Shown piece after piece: positions 37,309-49,139 of a stretch of DNA of 64,000 nt (positions are counted from its first letter, which is position 1; each line of letters opens with the position of its first letter). A model generated the notes under the pieces. The model searched no databases and was not told the origin of the DNA. It was given only the letters and a program-made list of their open reading frames with translations. The stretch covers positions 1,984,001 through 2,048,000 of the forward strand of contig JBAJFG010000079.1 in NCBI GenBank assembly GCA_037903475.1, written 5' to 3'. Source of the DNA: Ancylostoma caninum. Taxonomy: Eukaryota > Nematoda > Chromadorea > Rhabditida > Ancylostomatidae. A program made the translations under genes and the position numbers.

Positions 37309-40300
37309 GCACTTATGTTTGATTAGAGGATTTAAATAAGCTAAATTTTAGGTTGTGGCAATGATTGAAGAAGTGCGTCACAAATAGTTGAGGAACTGTA
37401 GCTCAAGTTGTGCCGTAAATAAAACCGCCAAAAATCCGTTTTTGGGGTCCAATTCTACTTGTTGTGGACGAGCTGCTCGGTAAGGAAACTGCCTGTCTTA
37501 TCATACACTTCAGCTGATCTCATTGATCGCATAGGTGCTCTCATTGCTGAAAATTGCGCCGCACGCTGGAGGCGCCTCGTACACTCGTACACCGGCGACT
37601 TCAAATTCTCGGCCGATGATATTGATGTGAAACACTGCCTTTAAACTCAAGAAGTCGTCGATCCCTCTTTCGACCTCGGCTCTGTCCTTGAATTTTTTTC
37701 CTGAAAAAAGAGTTAGAGCGACCTGAGGACGTGGTAGTCATCACCATCATCACTTGGTGCTAAGGCGAATATGGTGGGTGGAGTAAGAGTTTGATTCCGA
37801 TAACTGCCAGTTTCTCACAGCTCTTCGTGGGTGTGTGTGGTCTTGCATTGTTCTCAAAGAAGATGACATAGCTGAATATGTATTAGTATGTAGTAGTCAA
37901 CAGTTTATTAACCACAGTAAGTAAGTAACTTCACAATCTCAACAACAATTATTAACTTCAATCCACATCACTTACTGTAGGAATTTTGCCTCAGAGGAGT
38001 TGGATTTCTGCCATCTCAAGCAGTTTCTTTTCTTTCTCACGATTAACATCCGATACCTGTATTTTCTTCTGGAGAGCAACGTCTTCTCGAGAGTTGGGAG
38101 GGACGTGCTGTTCCTACGGAGTCGATCAGCTGGGATGCGATCCTACTCAGATGAAGCATTTCAGTTCCGAAACGTTTGGTATATATAAATGAAAGCAAAG
38201 CAATAAAAACAAGTGCAGAAACAAACGATAGGTAAATGGTGTGCAATGAATGTCTTATAAAAGCTTCAAGGTAGGTTGCTTATCTCAGTAAATTTTTCTT
38301 TGTCGTCTGCTGAGTGCACAAAAACAACATCGTCATTATTATCCAAGACTAGGTTCTGGGCAACTGCTGCGATCTTACATTTCAATATTCAGAAGATAGG
38401 AAAGAAACAAAAACAATCGCGACATGAAATCAGACTCACGGTATTCTAGCCCATGTTATAGGCTAACACCGCATCTTCTTTGCGTAGCTTGGCTACTGTA
38501 GGCTCCAGGCGAGGTGGGAGAGAAGAAAGATGCGAGAGAAGTGCGGCGACACTCACAGCCTGGCCTCTCTCGAGAGGGGCAAATTTCTCTCGCCCTTCTC
38601 TCTCGACCTTCTCCTTCTCTGCATAAAGAATAACATAGATTTGCATCAATGCACAGGCAGTTTTTTTTATCGTAAACCATTAGCAGCACGGTCACATAAT
38701 TCCGGATCTTGTTCGCATTTTTCCTGTTTCTCTGCGACCTGCGCGGGGGTCCTTCTCGACAACCCGAGTGCGGGAAGCTCATGGCCCACTCTTCGCGAAA
38801 GTTGTCTTCAACTGTTCCTATCTCTTTTTGTGAGCCTGGAAAGGCAAACTTCCAGCAACAAAAAACCATTAAAAAATGGCAGGATGAGAAGTCATTATTT
38901 TCGCACGAAACGCTTGCTATTTTCATGTTCAGCGTATCGGACAACACTTACATAGATACTCTTAATCATCCTGAGTTAAAATATGAAAAATTAATTCATT
39001 GATAATTTCATGCAAAACGAATGCCATGCTCGTATTTTATAACGTATTTTCAGAACCCCTGAGCGAGAGTGGAGAACGTCGATAAATTCGATAATATCGG
39101 TAACTGCGCATGGAACACCACATTTGTATTCAACGATTGAAAACACCTTTACGAGCTCATTTGCAATATCTTCACTGCAAAGGAACCAAAATTGCGCAAG
39201 AGTACTTTGAAGCTCCCACTTTCATAAGGTCGAATGCAAATATCCATTCTTCTCATTGCATACACTTGAAAAATTATACTTACCACCACTGGATCTGCCG
39301 AGATATCTCTCGTAGTTCTCCAAATACTACTGTGCGAGCTCCACATGTTTTTGGTTTGAAAACATTGTGGGTTTTAATCTTCTTGTGGGCCTATGAAGCT
39401 ATTCTGAAAATAAAGTTGTTTCACCACAATACTACAAGTACAGGAACGTAGTGAGAACTAAGCGAGCACAAAGGAAGCAAAATTCATGAGTGTAACGATG
39501 AAATGCAGCATAGGATAACAATGGTCTCAAACAAAATCTCATATCGATCGCCTCTGTGCCGGCCACACGGCGGGCGCGTTTGCGGCGCTCTTGCGTGGAA
39601 GCGTCATCGTATGGGAACCAATGGCCAGATTTTCTGGGTCACATGGAGTGTCAGCGAGCATCAGGGCATCAGGCCTACTCACATCCTTACGCACGTTAAA
39701 AAGTCCTTGTCAAGAATTTAGGGGCGAGCTCAGATTTGATAAAGTTTGCTTACTAAACAAAAAAAAATTCGACGATTGCTCCTTGCGGGATAGATATTTT
39801 TTAAGGAATAACCATACGAGGGCGGGCTGAAAAGTTTCTGGAATGACAATGAAAATAAAAAGAGGTTCTGAGTTCTGATGAAAGACAGAGGCGTTAGCAA
39901 GACTGTGCTACAGAATCAATAGATGAAGGAGATATTTCACTTTTATTTTCCAAATTTGTGGCTAGCGTTGGCATTTGAATGTGCGGCCATACCGTGGCGG
40001 CAATGCGGCGCTTTTTCCCCCCTTACCGGAGTAGTTTCAGTGAACTGGCTTTCCTCCAGTTTCCAAAAACATTCATCATTATTATCTAGTAACCCCTTTT
40101 CTGACAGTTGGTGGAATGCCTCTGACAGAGCAAAAACAAATACCGGTACATTTCCATGTCAGTGAAAGGTCGTTGCTTTTTTGGAACCAACTCTTAGGAT
40201 TTGAGCCACTGTTTTTACTTTATTTCTCTAGGCATACTATAGTGGTGAACTTAAGCTGCATTTCTAGTGGAAGTATCGGGCTTCAAACACAGTCCATTCC

Positions 40301-42261
40301 AAACGAGCTATTTAAAACCTTGTGCTGTGGTCCATTTCGGAAAGTACTTTTGTTCTGAATTTAGCGAATCCGGCACACATCTTTCAGAGAGATCTTTTGA
40401 ATTAATTTATTCTGTAAATATGAACTGTTCGCTGTTGGGAAATGCTCAAAGACTCTTCAATTCTGTGCACAACCATCCGTCAGTGTGCAAACTCCATATC
40501 GAGAAATTTATCCACGTTTTCTGGTGTAGTACCTTTTTTCGAGGTCCTGCACACAGTCATCGGTTTGCCTGTGTGCCACAATATTCGCTGATCCAAGCTA
40601 GGAAGCTAAGGATGGGAAATGTAGGCGACAGGTCTCCAAAGTCAATATATAGGGGATATTTCGTTTACATGAGATCTTGCTCTTTATTTGAAAAGTTTTG
40701 TTGATTGCTCGAACTTCGCATTTACCAGGAACTGAAGACAAAGTTGGCAGACTAGAATAACTTGCAAAACCTGGCTCTTTGGCAGATGGAATTGATATTT
40801 ATAGCCAATTACGGACGATTTCTCTGTGGGACGGCATAGAAAGGTACGGAAAACACTGTTCCTTGGTGGTGATTCCAGAAGCTTTCCAAACCACCTCATA
40901 TCTGGGTATGAACAAAACATTCTTATTTCTAGTTCTGACGAAATCTCATATAGCTACTGCAGTTTTGCGGGCTTGTTTCCAAACGAAATCTTGGAGTTCC
41001 TCAAGTTGGTAGTTCCAGTTCACCACTAGCAGATCTTACCTTCTCCTTTTTTTCAAATGTAGATACTCACCAGTTTTCGGAGAACACGACTCAATCTTTA
41101 CATTTAAGATATATGGATGATCTTATGGTGATACATAACATAGGCACTGAACGTGTCCTGCAAGTACGTATATAATGATAGAGTTCACAACAATGCTTTG
41201 AGTATGGAAACCACCCATTACAATAATCTTTCGTCCTGATTCAACATCTATTGTTCCCCCAAATGTAAACAGAGCAGAGCTAGCGTTCATTCAAGAATTA
41301 TCCGCATTGCTAGGACGTGTTTAGTTGACAAATTTGTGATAAAGTTAAAGGCACTATAACAGAGCTTTTAGCCATTGTCCATGCAATACATTTTATTGAG
41401 TCATTTCTTCTTTCAATGCCTTGTAAAAACAAATTTGTTATGTATAAATACAAATCACATGAAAAGGAACATTGCTTATACGACTAGCCTCCCTACAGAA
41501 TGCTAGGAAATGAGGTGTGGCAGGCACTTGAAGTATGTGCAAATACTTCATATTTTCGAAGTCCTCCAAATCAGTACAGCGAAAGCAGGGCGAATAATCC
41601 ATTGAAATGATCCAAGCTTCAAGTTATTGAGGTACTTCAACTGATAAACTTCTGCTTGCCTATACATGTGGGAAGAGAGGTGGTCGATTGCGGCACAAAC
41701 GAGAGCGCGGATGAGAGCAGTTAGGCTCACGAAAATAAACAGAAACAGGTGCTGAAGCAACCTTCCAAAAAAGCGACACGTTGCATAGGGCTAATCTTAG
41801 TATTGGCACTACAGGGCGTGTGCGAATCCCCGTCCCGTCGCACGACGTTTTCCTGCAGTTGAGCGCCGAAGCATCTTGCTCGTGAACATTCTCATCCGCA
41901 GGCTGCGGGACTGCCAGCGAACGACGCTGGTCCCACCGCGAAATCCTGAAAACACTGTCTAGTTCTCTCGCTTTTGTCATTAGGGACTCCATAATACTCG
42001 CAACCGACGGGACCAAAAAGAAACTTCCTACCGCGACTTCGACTGCACTAATGATGAAACATCGGCCGAATGTCCCGTCAGTTGGCATGCTCGCGAGCAC
42101 TGTCAATGAGTCGAGCCTCATGAGGAAAGCATGCGATTACGTGCTGCCCCCCCCCATGCCTGCGCTCTATAAAATTTCAGGCTGCGTTCGCCGTCCCGGA
42201 ATCTCTGAGATAGGATTTCTCTATTGTCAGTTTTCTTACTTCATTTCCTTCCTCCTTCTCC
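37309..42261. other. Long spacer, no supported gene; scattered element debris
   Basis: A 61-codon frame at 37459-37644 (+) with LIDRIGALIAENCAARWRRL looks coding-like but stands alone. A mariner-type terminus (ACGAGGGCGGGCTGAAAAGT) is at 39815-39842 without a found partner. A possible RT scrap is at 41089-41163. A GC-rich segment around 41880-41950 resembles 50955-51020 in inverted orientation. No splice-consistent gene model emerged. Confidence 0.3.
41089..41163 (+). pseudogene. Possible reverse transcriptase scrap (YMDD)
   Basis: One frame reads LHLRYMDDLMVIHNIGTERV, close in pattern to the motif C stretch RYLDDLLILHN of the Penelope-like element at 31.7-36.7 kb but not identical. Flanking sequence does not extend the match. 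Probably a second, older PLE-type relic. Confidence 0.4.
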
Positions 42262-42509
42262 GATAACTGTGCAGCAAGAACGCAGACGAAACGGCGTAAT
42301 GGTTCGAGTAGAAACCCTAGCAGCAGCGGTTGCCAGTTGCTGCCATCCTCCCCTCGATTGCTGCTCAAGCTGTCAGGTCTTTAGCAGCAACTGCTGAGGG
42401 TCTGCAGCAATCAAGGGGAGGATGGCAGCAACTGACAACCGTTGCTGCTAGGGTTTCTACTCGAACCACTACGCTGTTTGGTCTGCGTTGGTGCTGCACA
42501 GTTGTCAGA
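42262..42509. repeat. About 250-bp imperfect palindrome
   Basis: Arms of about 100 bp (42264-42363 and 42407-42507) are inverted copies: AACTGTGCAGC outward, GGTTCGAGTAGAAACCCTAG and GCTGCCATCCTCCCCT inward. The central loop is about 40 bp. No clear target duplication is visible. Open frames here are by-products of the symmetry. It would form a long hairpin if transcribed. Confidence 0.9.
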
Positions 42510-44284
42510 GTTACATGTGGAGCTTCTTTTGAGCTACTCGTTTGTCCCACACTGCCTTCTGTTCCGCCTATACACCTACCAGGTCACAATAATTGTCCTA
42601 TTCAAGATGCCATCCTTGACTTGTCTCTTTATACTGGGCTCTTTTATAATCCACCTTACGAACTACATTGGTAACAAATGTCTTTCAGAGCTTCTCTTCC
42701 TAACTCTGTTCACTGTATTGCTACATTACTCTAGTGAATGTTTTGTAAAGAATAATGATTCCTCCTATTGATCTTGTTTCGGATCACACTGAACAAAGTA
42801 CTGATGCAGGTTAGTTCACTCTTTTCTATTCACTCATCCTCCCCTACCCTCACTGATGAGCACAGGGAGGCCTATTTCACTGTTTGTTTCCGTCTGACGG
42901 AAAAGAGCGAAACGGAACCAAACTATTGTTCTGCCTTTTGTTTCATCGTAAGCCTCTATTTTCCCTGCTTATTATTGGTTGTCTCAGGCAGTATGGATCT
43001 GCCTTGCCTAGGTAAGCGGTAATTGGAAGTGCCAAATTTCCAAAATGATTGAGAAGTTATCTTGAAGTGCAGTTACTGCTCTATTCTAAAGAGATAGCTA
43101 AATTGGACCCATCGCCTAATTTTCAGCAAATCTCATTAACGTTGACGAAAATAGATCTCGTATAATTAATTCTAAAACTGCACACTCGGCACGTTCACTG
43201 AGATGTATTTCTTAAGTGTCATCACCTTAATAGATGCCACGTCTCATTAAATTTACACAAGGATTACTACTAAAATCAGTATAAAGCCACTCAGCAGAAC
43301 TCGATTGTTCTCAGCGCCAGCCATCGGTTAAACATTTGATCATCTGTGTCACCTTTGTTCCACTCTCATCTTTCGTAACAAAGCGAACATCACCCTCTTC
43401 GCCCCCCACCCCCGAATGTAAGAATGTATGTGTGCTGCAATGACTGCGAGCCACAAGACCACGTTTTCGTCAAGACCACCTTGAGTTTCTTCGGTTTCTG
43501 AAGAAAGCAACGTGGAGGGAAGGGGGGGGGGGTGGAAGGCCGCTGTCATTGCACTATTCCTCACATGACTCACTGCATGGCTCTCAAGTTCTGCGGGAAT
43601 CTTCGCTGTTGTGCTTCAACAGTACAGGACAGTGAATTATTCCCTAGCAACGCAGGAAATTCTGTGTGAAATGCTCTGCTGTGAAATACAAAGAGAGAGG
43701 GTAAGACTTAGTGATCGTTCTCCTCAAGTACTGCAAACGAGCCATCTTGATTTATCCTGTGAGATACCCGGTAGCAACACGTTCGCGACTCTGCGGCTGC
43801 AAGTTTGAGATCCAGGTGAAGAAGACTACATACCTCTCATATCCTCGAATTCGTCACTATTCACTTTAATGGAAGCACCAGGGAAGGGTCTCACCACTGT
43901 TCCTTCTTTGAAACAAAACACCACCTGTCAGAAATAGATCGCGTAGAAAGCAATACATAACTTTTCACACATAAATTGGTGAAGCACATTCGCGTCAGAT
44001 CACTGTCATCCCCGAAGCTCGGCGAAGCTGCTCTACGTGTGGATGACAGTGATCTTCTTAAAATGATTTTCCCCTAAAGTAACGTTGCACTCGGGTCCGC
44101 TTTGACTCAGGATATCTTTTTTGAGTCGGGTTCGCCCAGTAGTAACACCTGTATCTGTTCTTGCATGTGCATCCGTTCAGTTTCTGTGTATTCCGAAGAG
44201 GGGAAGTATTCATATATCCAGCGTGATCGCGGCGGAGCAGTAGAACCATTTGATTATACCTCAGACCACTCTTACGAACTAAAA
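42510..44284. other. Spacer 3' of lipase C, no supported gene
   Basis: T/C-rich and AT-rich sequence with short frames only; a G-run is at about 43520-43531. Confidence 0.35.
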
Positions 44285-44656
44285 TTCTGAACATATCAGC
44301 ATGCATTTCTCTGAGAAGAAGGGGAAACAGTTCAAGTTGCGAACTAGCCAATGATGTGTATATTGATGAGCCTACTTTTGAATGCACACCTTTCAGTTGA
44401 ATTCATTACCAAACATCAAATTAAAGCACAAAACCACATTCTAATGAAAAGAAGCCCCAAAAATAAGATATGAGTTTGGCTTCTCTATGTTCATTTTGCT
44501 TCAGCGTCTTCCTCATTTGAGCACCACTGGCTTCGAATCGTTTTAGAATCAACTGAGTTATCCATCACATTCTTGACAGTAGTAGCTCTTTCAAAATTAT
44601 GAAAATATGAGCATGCATTTCTTTGAGAAGAAGGAGAAACAGTTCAAAAATTTATT
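44285..44656. repeat. 45-bp direct duplication and poly(A) signal 3' of lipase C
   Basis: GCATGCATTTCT(C/T)TGAGAAG followed by AAGG(G/A)GAAACAGTTCAA occurs at about 44298-44336 and 44611-44649. The minus strand has AATAAA at 44651-44656, about 105 bp after the copy C stop, a plausible poly(A) signal. Confidence 0.6.
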
Positions 44657-44760
44657 TCATCCGTATAAAGCAGAAATTGTTTCAAAGTGAATGGTGCTAT
44701 CAATCTCATAATGTACAGACAGAAGTAGAAACTGGTTCTGCCACGTTCGATGGGGAAAAA

Positions 44761-46300
44761 TTAGACGCAGCCATTGATTCCGAAAGCACTAACTTGTTTG
44801 CCGAAATAGTGCGTATGGTCCTGGATACTGCTGGCGAAATATAGCCCATTGCTGCATTCTCTTTCTTCGTTACCTAAACTTAGGTTCATGGTATTTTCCA
44901 AGAGCCGAGGACAGCACGTTGGACTTATGAGTCACTCGTTCAAAAGAAGAAGCATAGTGAGGTATTGTCCTACCCTTGCAAACTACGAATTCGTTTGAAT
45001 TCATGCCACGCTTGTAGAATACCTAAATCAAATGAGGTTATGGTGAGAAAGTGTAGAATTTAGAGTAGCTCGAAGGATAATCTCTGCAGATTGTAACACC
45101 TCCTGCCTATGATGACGGTATCCGAACTCTTTCCCGAATGGTAGATGAGGCACGATATCTCTCCAGTGAACTACGCGGAAGGAGTACTCAACCTGATTAA
45201 GAATTATTTAGCTAGGGCCATTATTCGCATGTTAGTTTCAGAACTTTGAAGTAATGGTTCCGCGAAATTAGGTACCTGCGTGTGATGACCAATAGCATAG
45301 ACAAGGTCCCCTGTTCTTGGTTGACCTAGTGTCACAAGTTTCGTGTTCTTCGTCTTGGCAAAACCGGAGCCAACGACAAACGACGCTGCCAGCGACGCCA
45401 GCGAACCTCCAAGCGAGTGCCCGGTCACCTGCAAGGTGATCACTGTTCTAAACACACTTTTTAAAGACACATAAACAAAAATTCCTTATTAGTACCCAGA
45501 TCTCATAATCGGGAAATCTTCTTGTGAGCATGAGGAAATCACCACTCATCCCAGAGTTCCAAATTCTGAGGAAAGCGTCGTAGAAATAGGTCGAAACTCG
45601 GCCTCCAAACACCCATCTTGTCTGTAAAATCTCCAGAAGCGTACACACCATGATCATGAGACATAACTTCAGAAACTGTGCAAGCGTACCCAATCAATGA
45701 ACACGGTTTTCTTTGCTTCCTCCAAGAGTTGGTGAAATCTGGCCGTGCCCCTGCAATTTCTAGATTATGTCCTTCCGAAAAGCTTCTTGAGTGACAATAA
45801 AATTCAAATGCAATGAAGTGAAGATTATGCATCCAGACGCTCCATTGTTCGTTTGATACTAGTAGTGGCATTAAGCTGATTCAACTCTCATTGATAAGAT
45901 GCGGAGATTCTTTATTGCTTGTATTGGTAACAACATCACCTGAAGCTTATAACGATTGCTTTTTGAGTGTGAAGAACAGCTGTATACCCAGAGCAAGTGG
46001 ATTCCGTTTTCGAGTCACATTTCACAGTTACTTGGTGGTAGACCTGAAGTTTTGCATAGATATAGCTTCTTTCAGTGTGACGTTGTTTTGACGATGTTCT
46101 TGATATCATGCATATTCTTGAAGTAATCAAGCTGTAAGCATTACCGTCGAATTCGGGAACAGATTCTTGACGCACAGTTGTGGTTTATCCGAGTAAGCGG
46201 CAGCGCTTAAAGGGAACATGACATTCCTGGCAAATTCATCCGAATACTTCCCCAAAGCATGGACTGAGACCGCAAGTGTGAAGATGACTAGCACAATCAT
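44761..46300 (-). CDS. Secreted class 3 lipase, copy C (complete, 8 exons)
   Basis: Predicted secreted triacylglycerol lipase, paralogous to copies B and D. Exons: 46300..46145, 46043..45940, 45750..45690, 45621..45496, 45428..45276, 45192..45100, 45022..44974, 44873..44761. They total 855 bp (284 aa), GT-AG throughout, no stops. The signal peptide is MIVLVIFTLAVSVHALG. Motifs: CDSKTESTCSGYTAVLH (exon 2, paired Cys), QLLEEAKKTVFIDW (exon 3), FGGRVSTYFYDAFLRIW (exon 4), VTGHSLGGSLASLAASFVVG and LGQPRTGD (exon 5, nucleophile Ser), HWRDIVPHLP (exon 6, catalytic Asp) and CSNGLYFASSIQDHTHYFG (exon 8, catalytic His). It is the most compact copy, with introns of 71-190 bp and no transposons. The ATG follows TTTTCAG by one base. 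The intact triad predicts an active enzyme. Confidence 0.92.
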
Positions 46301-46698
46301 TCTGAAAACGTGGCAGCTGTGGTTGGTGCGGTTTCGTGGTTGAAACCATGGAGAAATAATGGTATAGCTATGATTAGTCTTGCCCTGTGGCTTTTGTTAG
46401 TACCGCGACATTAAGACTTTAGTACAAAGCGCTGTCCGCTTTGCCCGCTGAAGTCTGCAAATTCGTTAACTCTATTGATGTTCATTGCATCTTTGATAAC
46501 ATAAAGGCCAATCATCATATTTCTGAGCATCAAACAGAGGTGGAGGGGAAAACTGTTGTTGGCACCTTTTATTTTGGACCTAAGTCCCTAAGACATGAGC
46601 ATAGCTTCCCCATGAGTGATCAATTATTCGCGAAATGAATTTGAGAGATTACCCTGAAATTCCAAAAAGGAGACGTAGTTTTGAAGAAAATAGCTGCA

Positions 46699-46758
46699 TT
46701 TATATACCAGTACGCTAAGGACAACGCATAATGCGATATTCTTATCATGTGACAGATG
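46699..46758 (-). promoter_or_regulatory. Lipase C promoter: GATA module and TATA box
   Basis: On the minus strand CATCTGTCACATGATAAG (46758-46741) lies about 35 bp upstream of TATATAAA (46706-46699). The same arrangement is found at copy D. The TGATAA core is the binding site type of nematode intestinal GATA factors (ELT-2 class in C. elegans), so gut expression is inferred. Confidence 0.65.
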
Positions 46759-47672
46759 CAACGATTAAGAGATTTCCTGAGGAAAATAACAATGGTAATT
46801 AATTCGAAGTTGCTTAAAGACGCCCACTACGCAATTGATACCTGAGCTCGAGATGCGGTGTCAAGCGCTAATATTTCTGGTTAGCACCTCTAGTGAACAC
46901 TTTCTTTCACCTACCTTCTTTGATATAACATTTTTTTCAAAATGGTACGTTACCATAAGCATCAAGAATGTTCACTCTCTAAGCGTATGTCAATGTCTGT
47001 CTGTATGTCAATGTCTAGGAAAGGTAACGATTTCCTTTAACTAAAGGGTTGCAAGAGGAAAGTGTTCACATGAGCTAACTGAATAGGAAAATTTGCTAGT
47101 TGTTTTGTTGCAAGTTCTAAACTTTTAATGGTATGACACCTATCCGCATCGAACGAAATTGTTCCTTACGTAAGAGAGAATTTTGGTGATACTCCAGCCT
47201 TTTGTGCTATTTTCAAAATGATTGCTCGTTTTGAAAATAATGTTTTGCGCTGGCGATGTTTTCATCAGCTAGATTGCTTCTTGCACGTCGCACTCGTTCC
47301 TTCAAATCCCCACAAATGTCAATCAAATAGTTGTTGCAGACTGTTAAGCTGCTTAGACAATTTGCTGTTGTACTTTGCAGGTGCAGCCATGCATCTGTGT
47401 TCTTTCACGTCTGTGTTAGTAGTCACGTCTATGAACTTGAGCTGTTCCAAACTTGTATTCCTTAACGCTGCGGATTTCAGTACATTGTCCTAGGTTCCAT
47501 GTATAACAAAAGCGCGTTTCAACTAGATGTACAGTCTCAACAGTCTTTGCCCGGATTGGTATGATCACAGAAAGCTCCGAGCATTGCTAGTTTCAATTCA
47601 GGCTTTATTCAATATACGAACGTCTTTAACACGTTATGAATCTTTTGCAACGGATTGCAAAATATTTGACTG
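46759..47672. other. Spacer, no supported gene
   Basis: AT-rich, with an imperfect duplication of TATGTCAATGTCT at about 46985-47015. Nothing else recognised. Confidence 0.35.
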
Positions 47673-48318
47673 TTAACCCATTGACGACCGCGCATTTTTG
47701 CGTGTCTGGCGCGTGGGACCAACGGCCCTTTCAAGAGTGCGGCGCCCGCCGAGTTCCACACTGTTACGATAAGAAAAATGGGAATTGAACAGATCTTTTT
47801 GCAAAAATAACTCAAAATTAAGTTCTAAGAGATTTTTATATACCAAAAAAGGAGAGGATCTGAACCCTTCTGGATTTCATTGAAGACGAAAGAAGTTTGC
47901 AAAGGTGTTTTGAGTGGTATAACGGAGTATTCAGAGAGTATGGATGTTCGTGTGGTTCTAGCGGTGCGAATAAGGAGGTGCAGGATGCAGCGAACGTGTT
48001 TCTATGTAGGAAATGTGGCTTTTATCCAGATTATTTCGATCCATTACACAAGAAATGAAAAGCAATCCTTTTTGATTTCAAAATCACATCCTTTCCATGA
48101 TATTTGTCGGAATAAAGGAGAACTCTTTCTTGAACCATAGTTGATTTAGACCTTCTTGGGAACAAATGTATCCATTCCGTATGGAAATACTGCGAAATAG
48201 TTTGAAAATAAGGTCCAGTACTTGATAAGAAGGGCGCTGCTCACCGGTGAGCCGCGCGGTCCCACGCGACCAAAAAAGCGCAGCTCACCGGTGAGCCACG
48301 CGGCCGTCAATGGATTAA
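47673..48318. mobile_element. piggyBac-like non-autonomous element, TTAA-flanked
   Basis: Element 47677-48314 (638 bp) lies between two TTAA tetramers (47673-47676, 48315-48318). The ends are CCCATTGACGACCGCG and, reversed, TCCATTGACGGCCGCG. Subterminal inverted strings GCGTGGGACC (left) and GGTCCCACGC (right) add to the symmetry. The right part carries the palindrome GCTCACCGGTGAGC twice. TTAA duplication is diagnostic of piggyBac transposition. No transposase frame is present, so it is a MITE or deletion derivative. Confidence 0.85.
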
Positions 48319-49139
48319 AAAATATTTGTGTTCTTCTGGGTCTTCTCACCCCCATTTCTCCAGTATAATCTCTGCTCTTCCTATACTTTACACTACACAT
48401 TACCCTATTCTCTGTAGTGTGATTCTCATTCGGAAAGGCCACCAATAGCAAAACCATAGTGCGCTATTTCTCCACAGTAAAGTGCACCAACAGTGACATA
48501 ATCGTCTGCAGTTTACTGGCCACTTTCTACAGCTTCGATTCCTAGACCGATGTGGTTGTCGCAAAAGTTCTCAAGTACCTTAAAAGGTAAGTAGGCATTT
48601 AATAAAGAGCTCACAAGCTGTTTGCTGTTTCTATTACACTGCAGAATGTGACATTCAATGTCGAAAAGGAATCCTTCGTGAAATCTCATTTCATATGATG
48701 TAATCCTCAAACCTGTACATGTCAAGAAATAAATTTGTACTCGATGACTTAACCCTAGCAAATGCTAAGGATTGTAAAATGAAGACAAACATGAGCTGTT
48801 ACTGAAGTTCTACACAGCATCGCATATATCGCGATATTAGTAACGTACTGATCATCGCACAACTAATAGAAAATACTACCGAAACGATGGTGAGTGATAT
48901 TAAACAACAATTTCAATAGAGACTTTTGTCTAATGAGTTTGCTAGATGGAAAATGATGCCGAGAAGTTATGGTTTGCTGATACCTGTAGATTCAGGTTGA
49001 AACGGCAGCTAAAAAACCATCTTACAGGCCTGTTCCTCGCTGGTAAGTTATGTATAAAAAATTTCATCATATTTCCTGTAATTCAACTGCCCCTGTTTGG
49101 AATAGGGAGATAAACAAAGGAAATTTTGTATCCATCGTA
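48319..49139. other. Spacer, no supported gene
   Basis: AT-rich, short frames only. Confidence 0.35.

Noticed and set aside
41660..42121. 153-aa minus-strand open frame
   Set aside because: No domain, no splice context; overlaps GC-rich repeat material that recurs near 50955-51020.
42330..42674. 114-aa frame with Ala/Val/Gln-rich start
   Set aside because: Its first half is one arm and the loop of the 42262-42509 palindrome; the mirror frame on the other strand is equally open.
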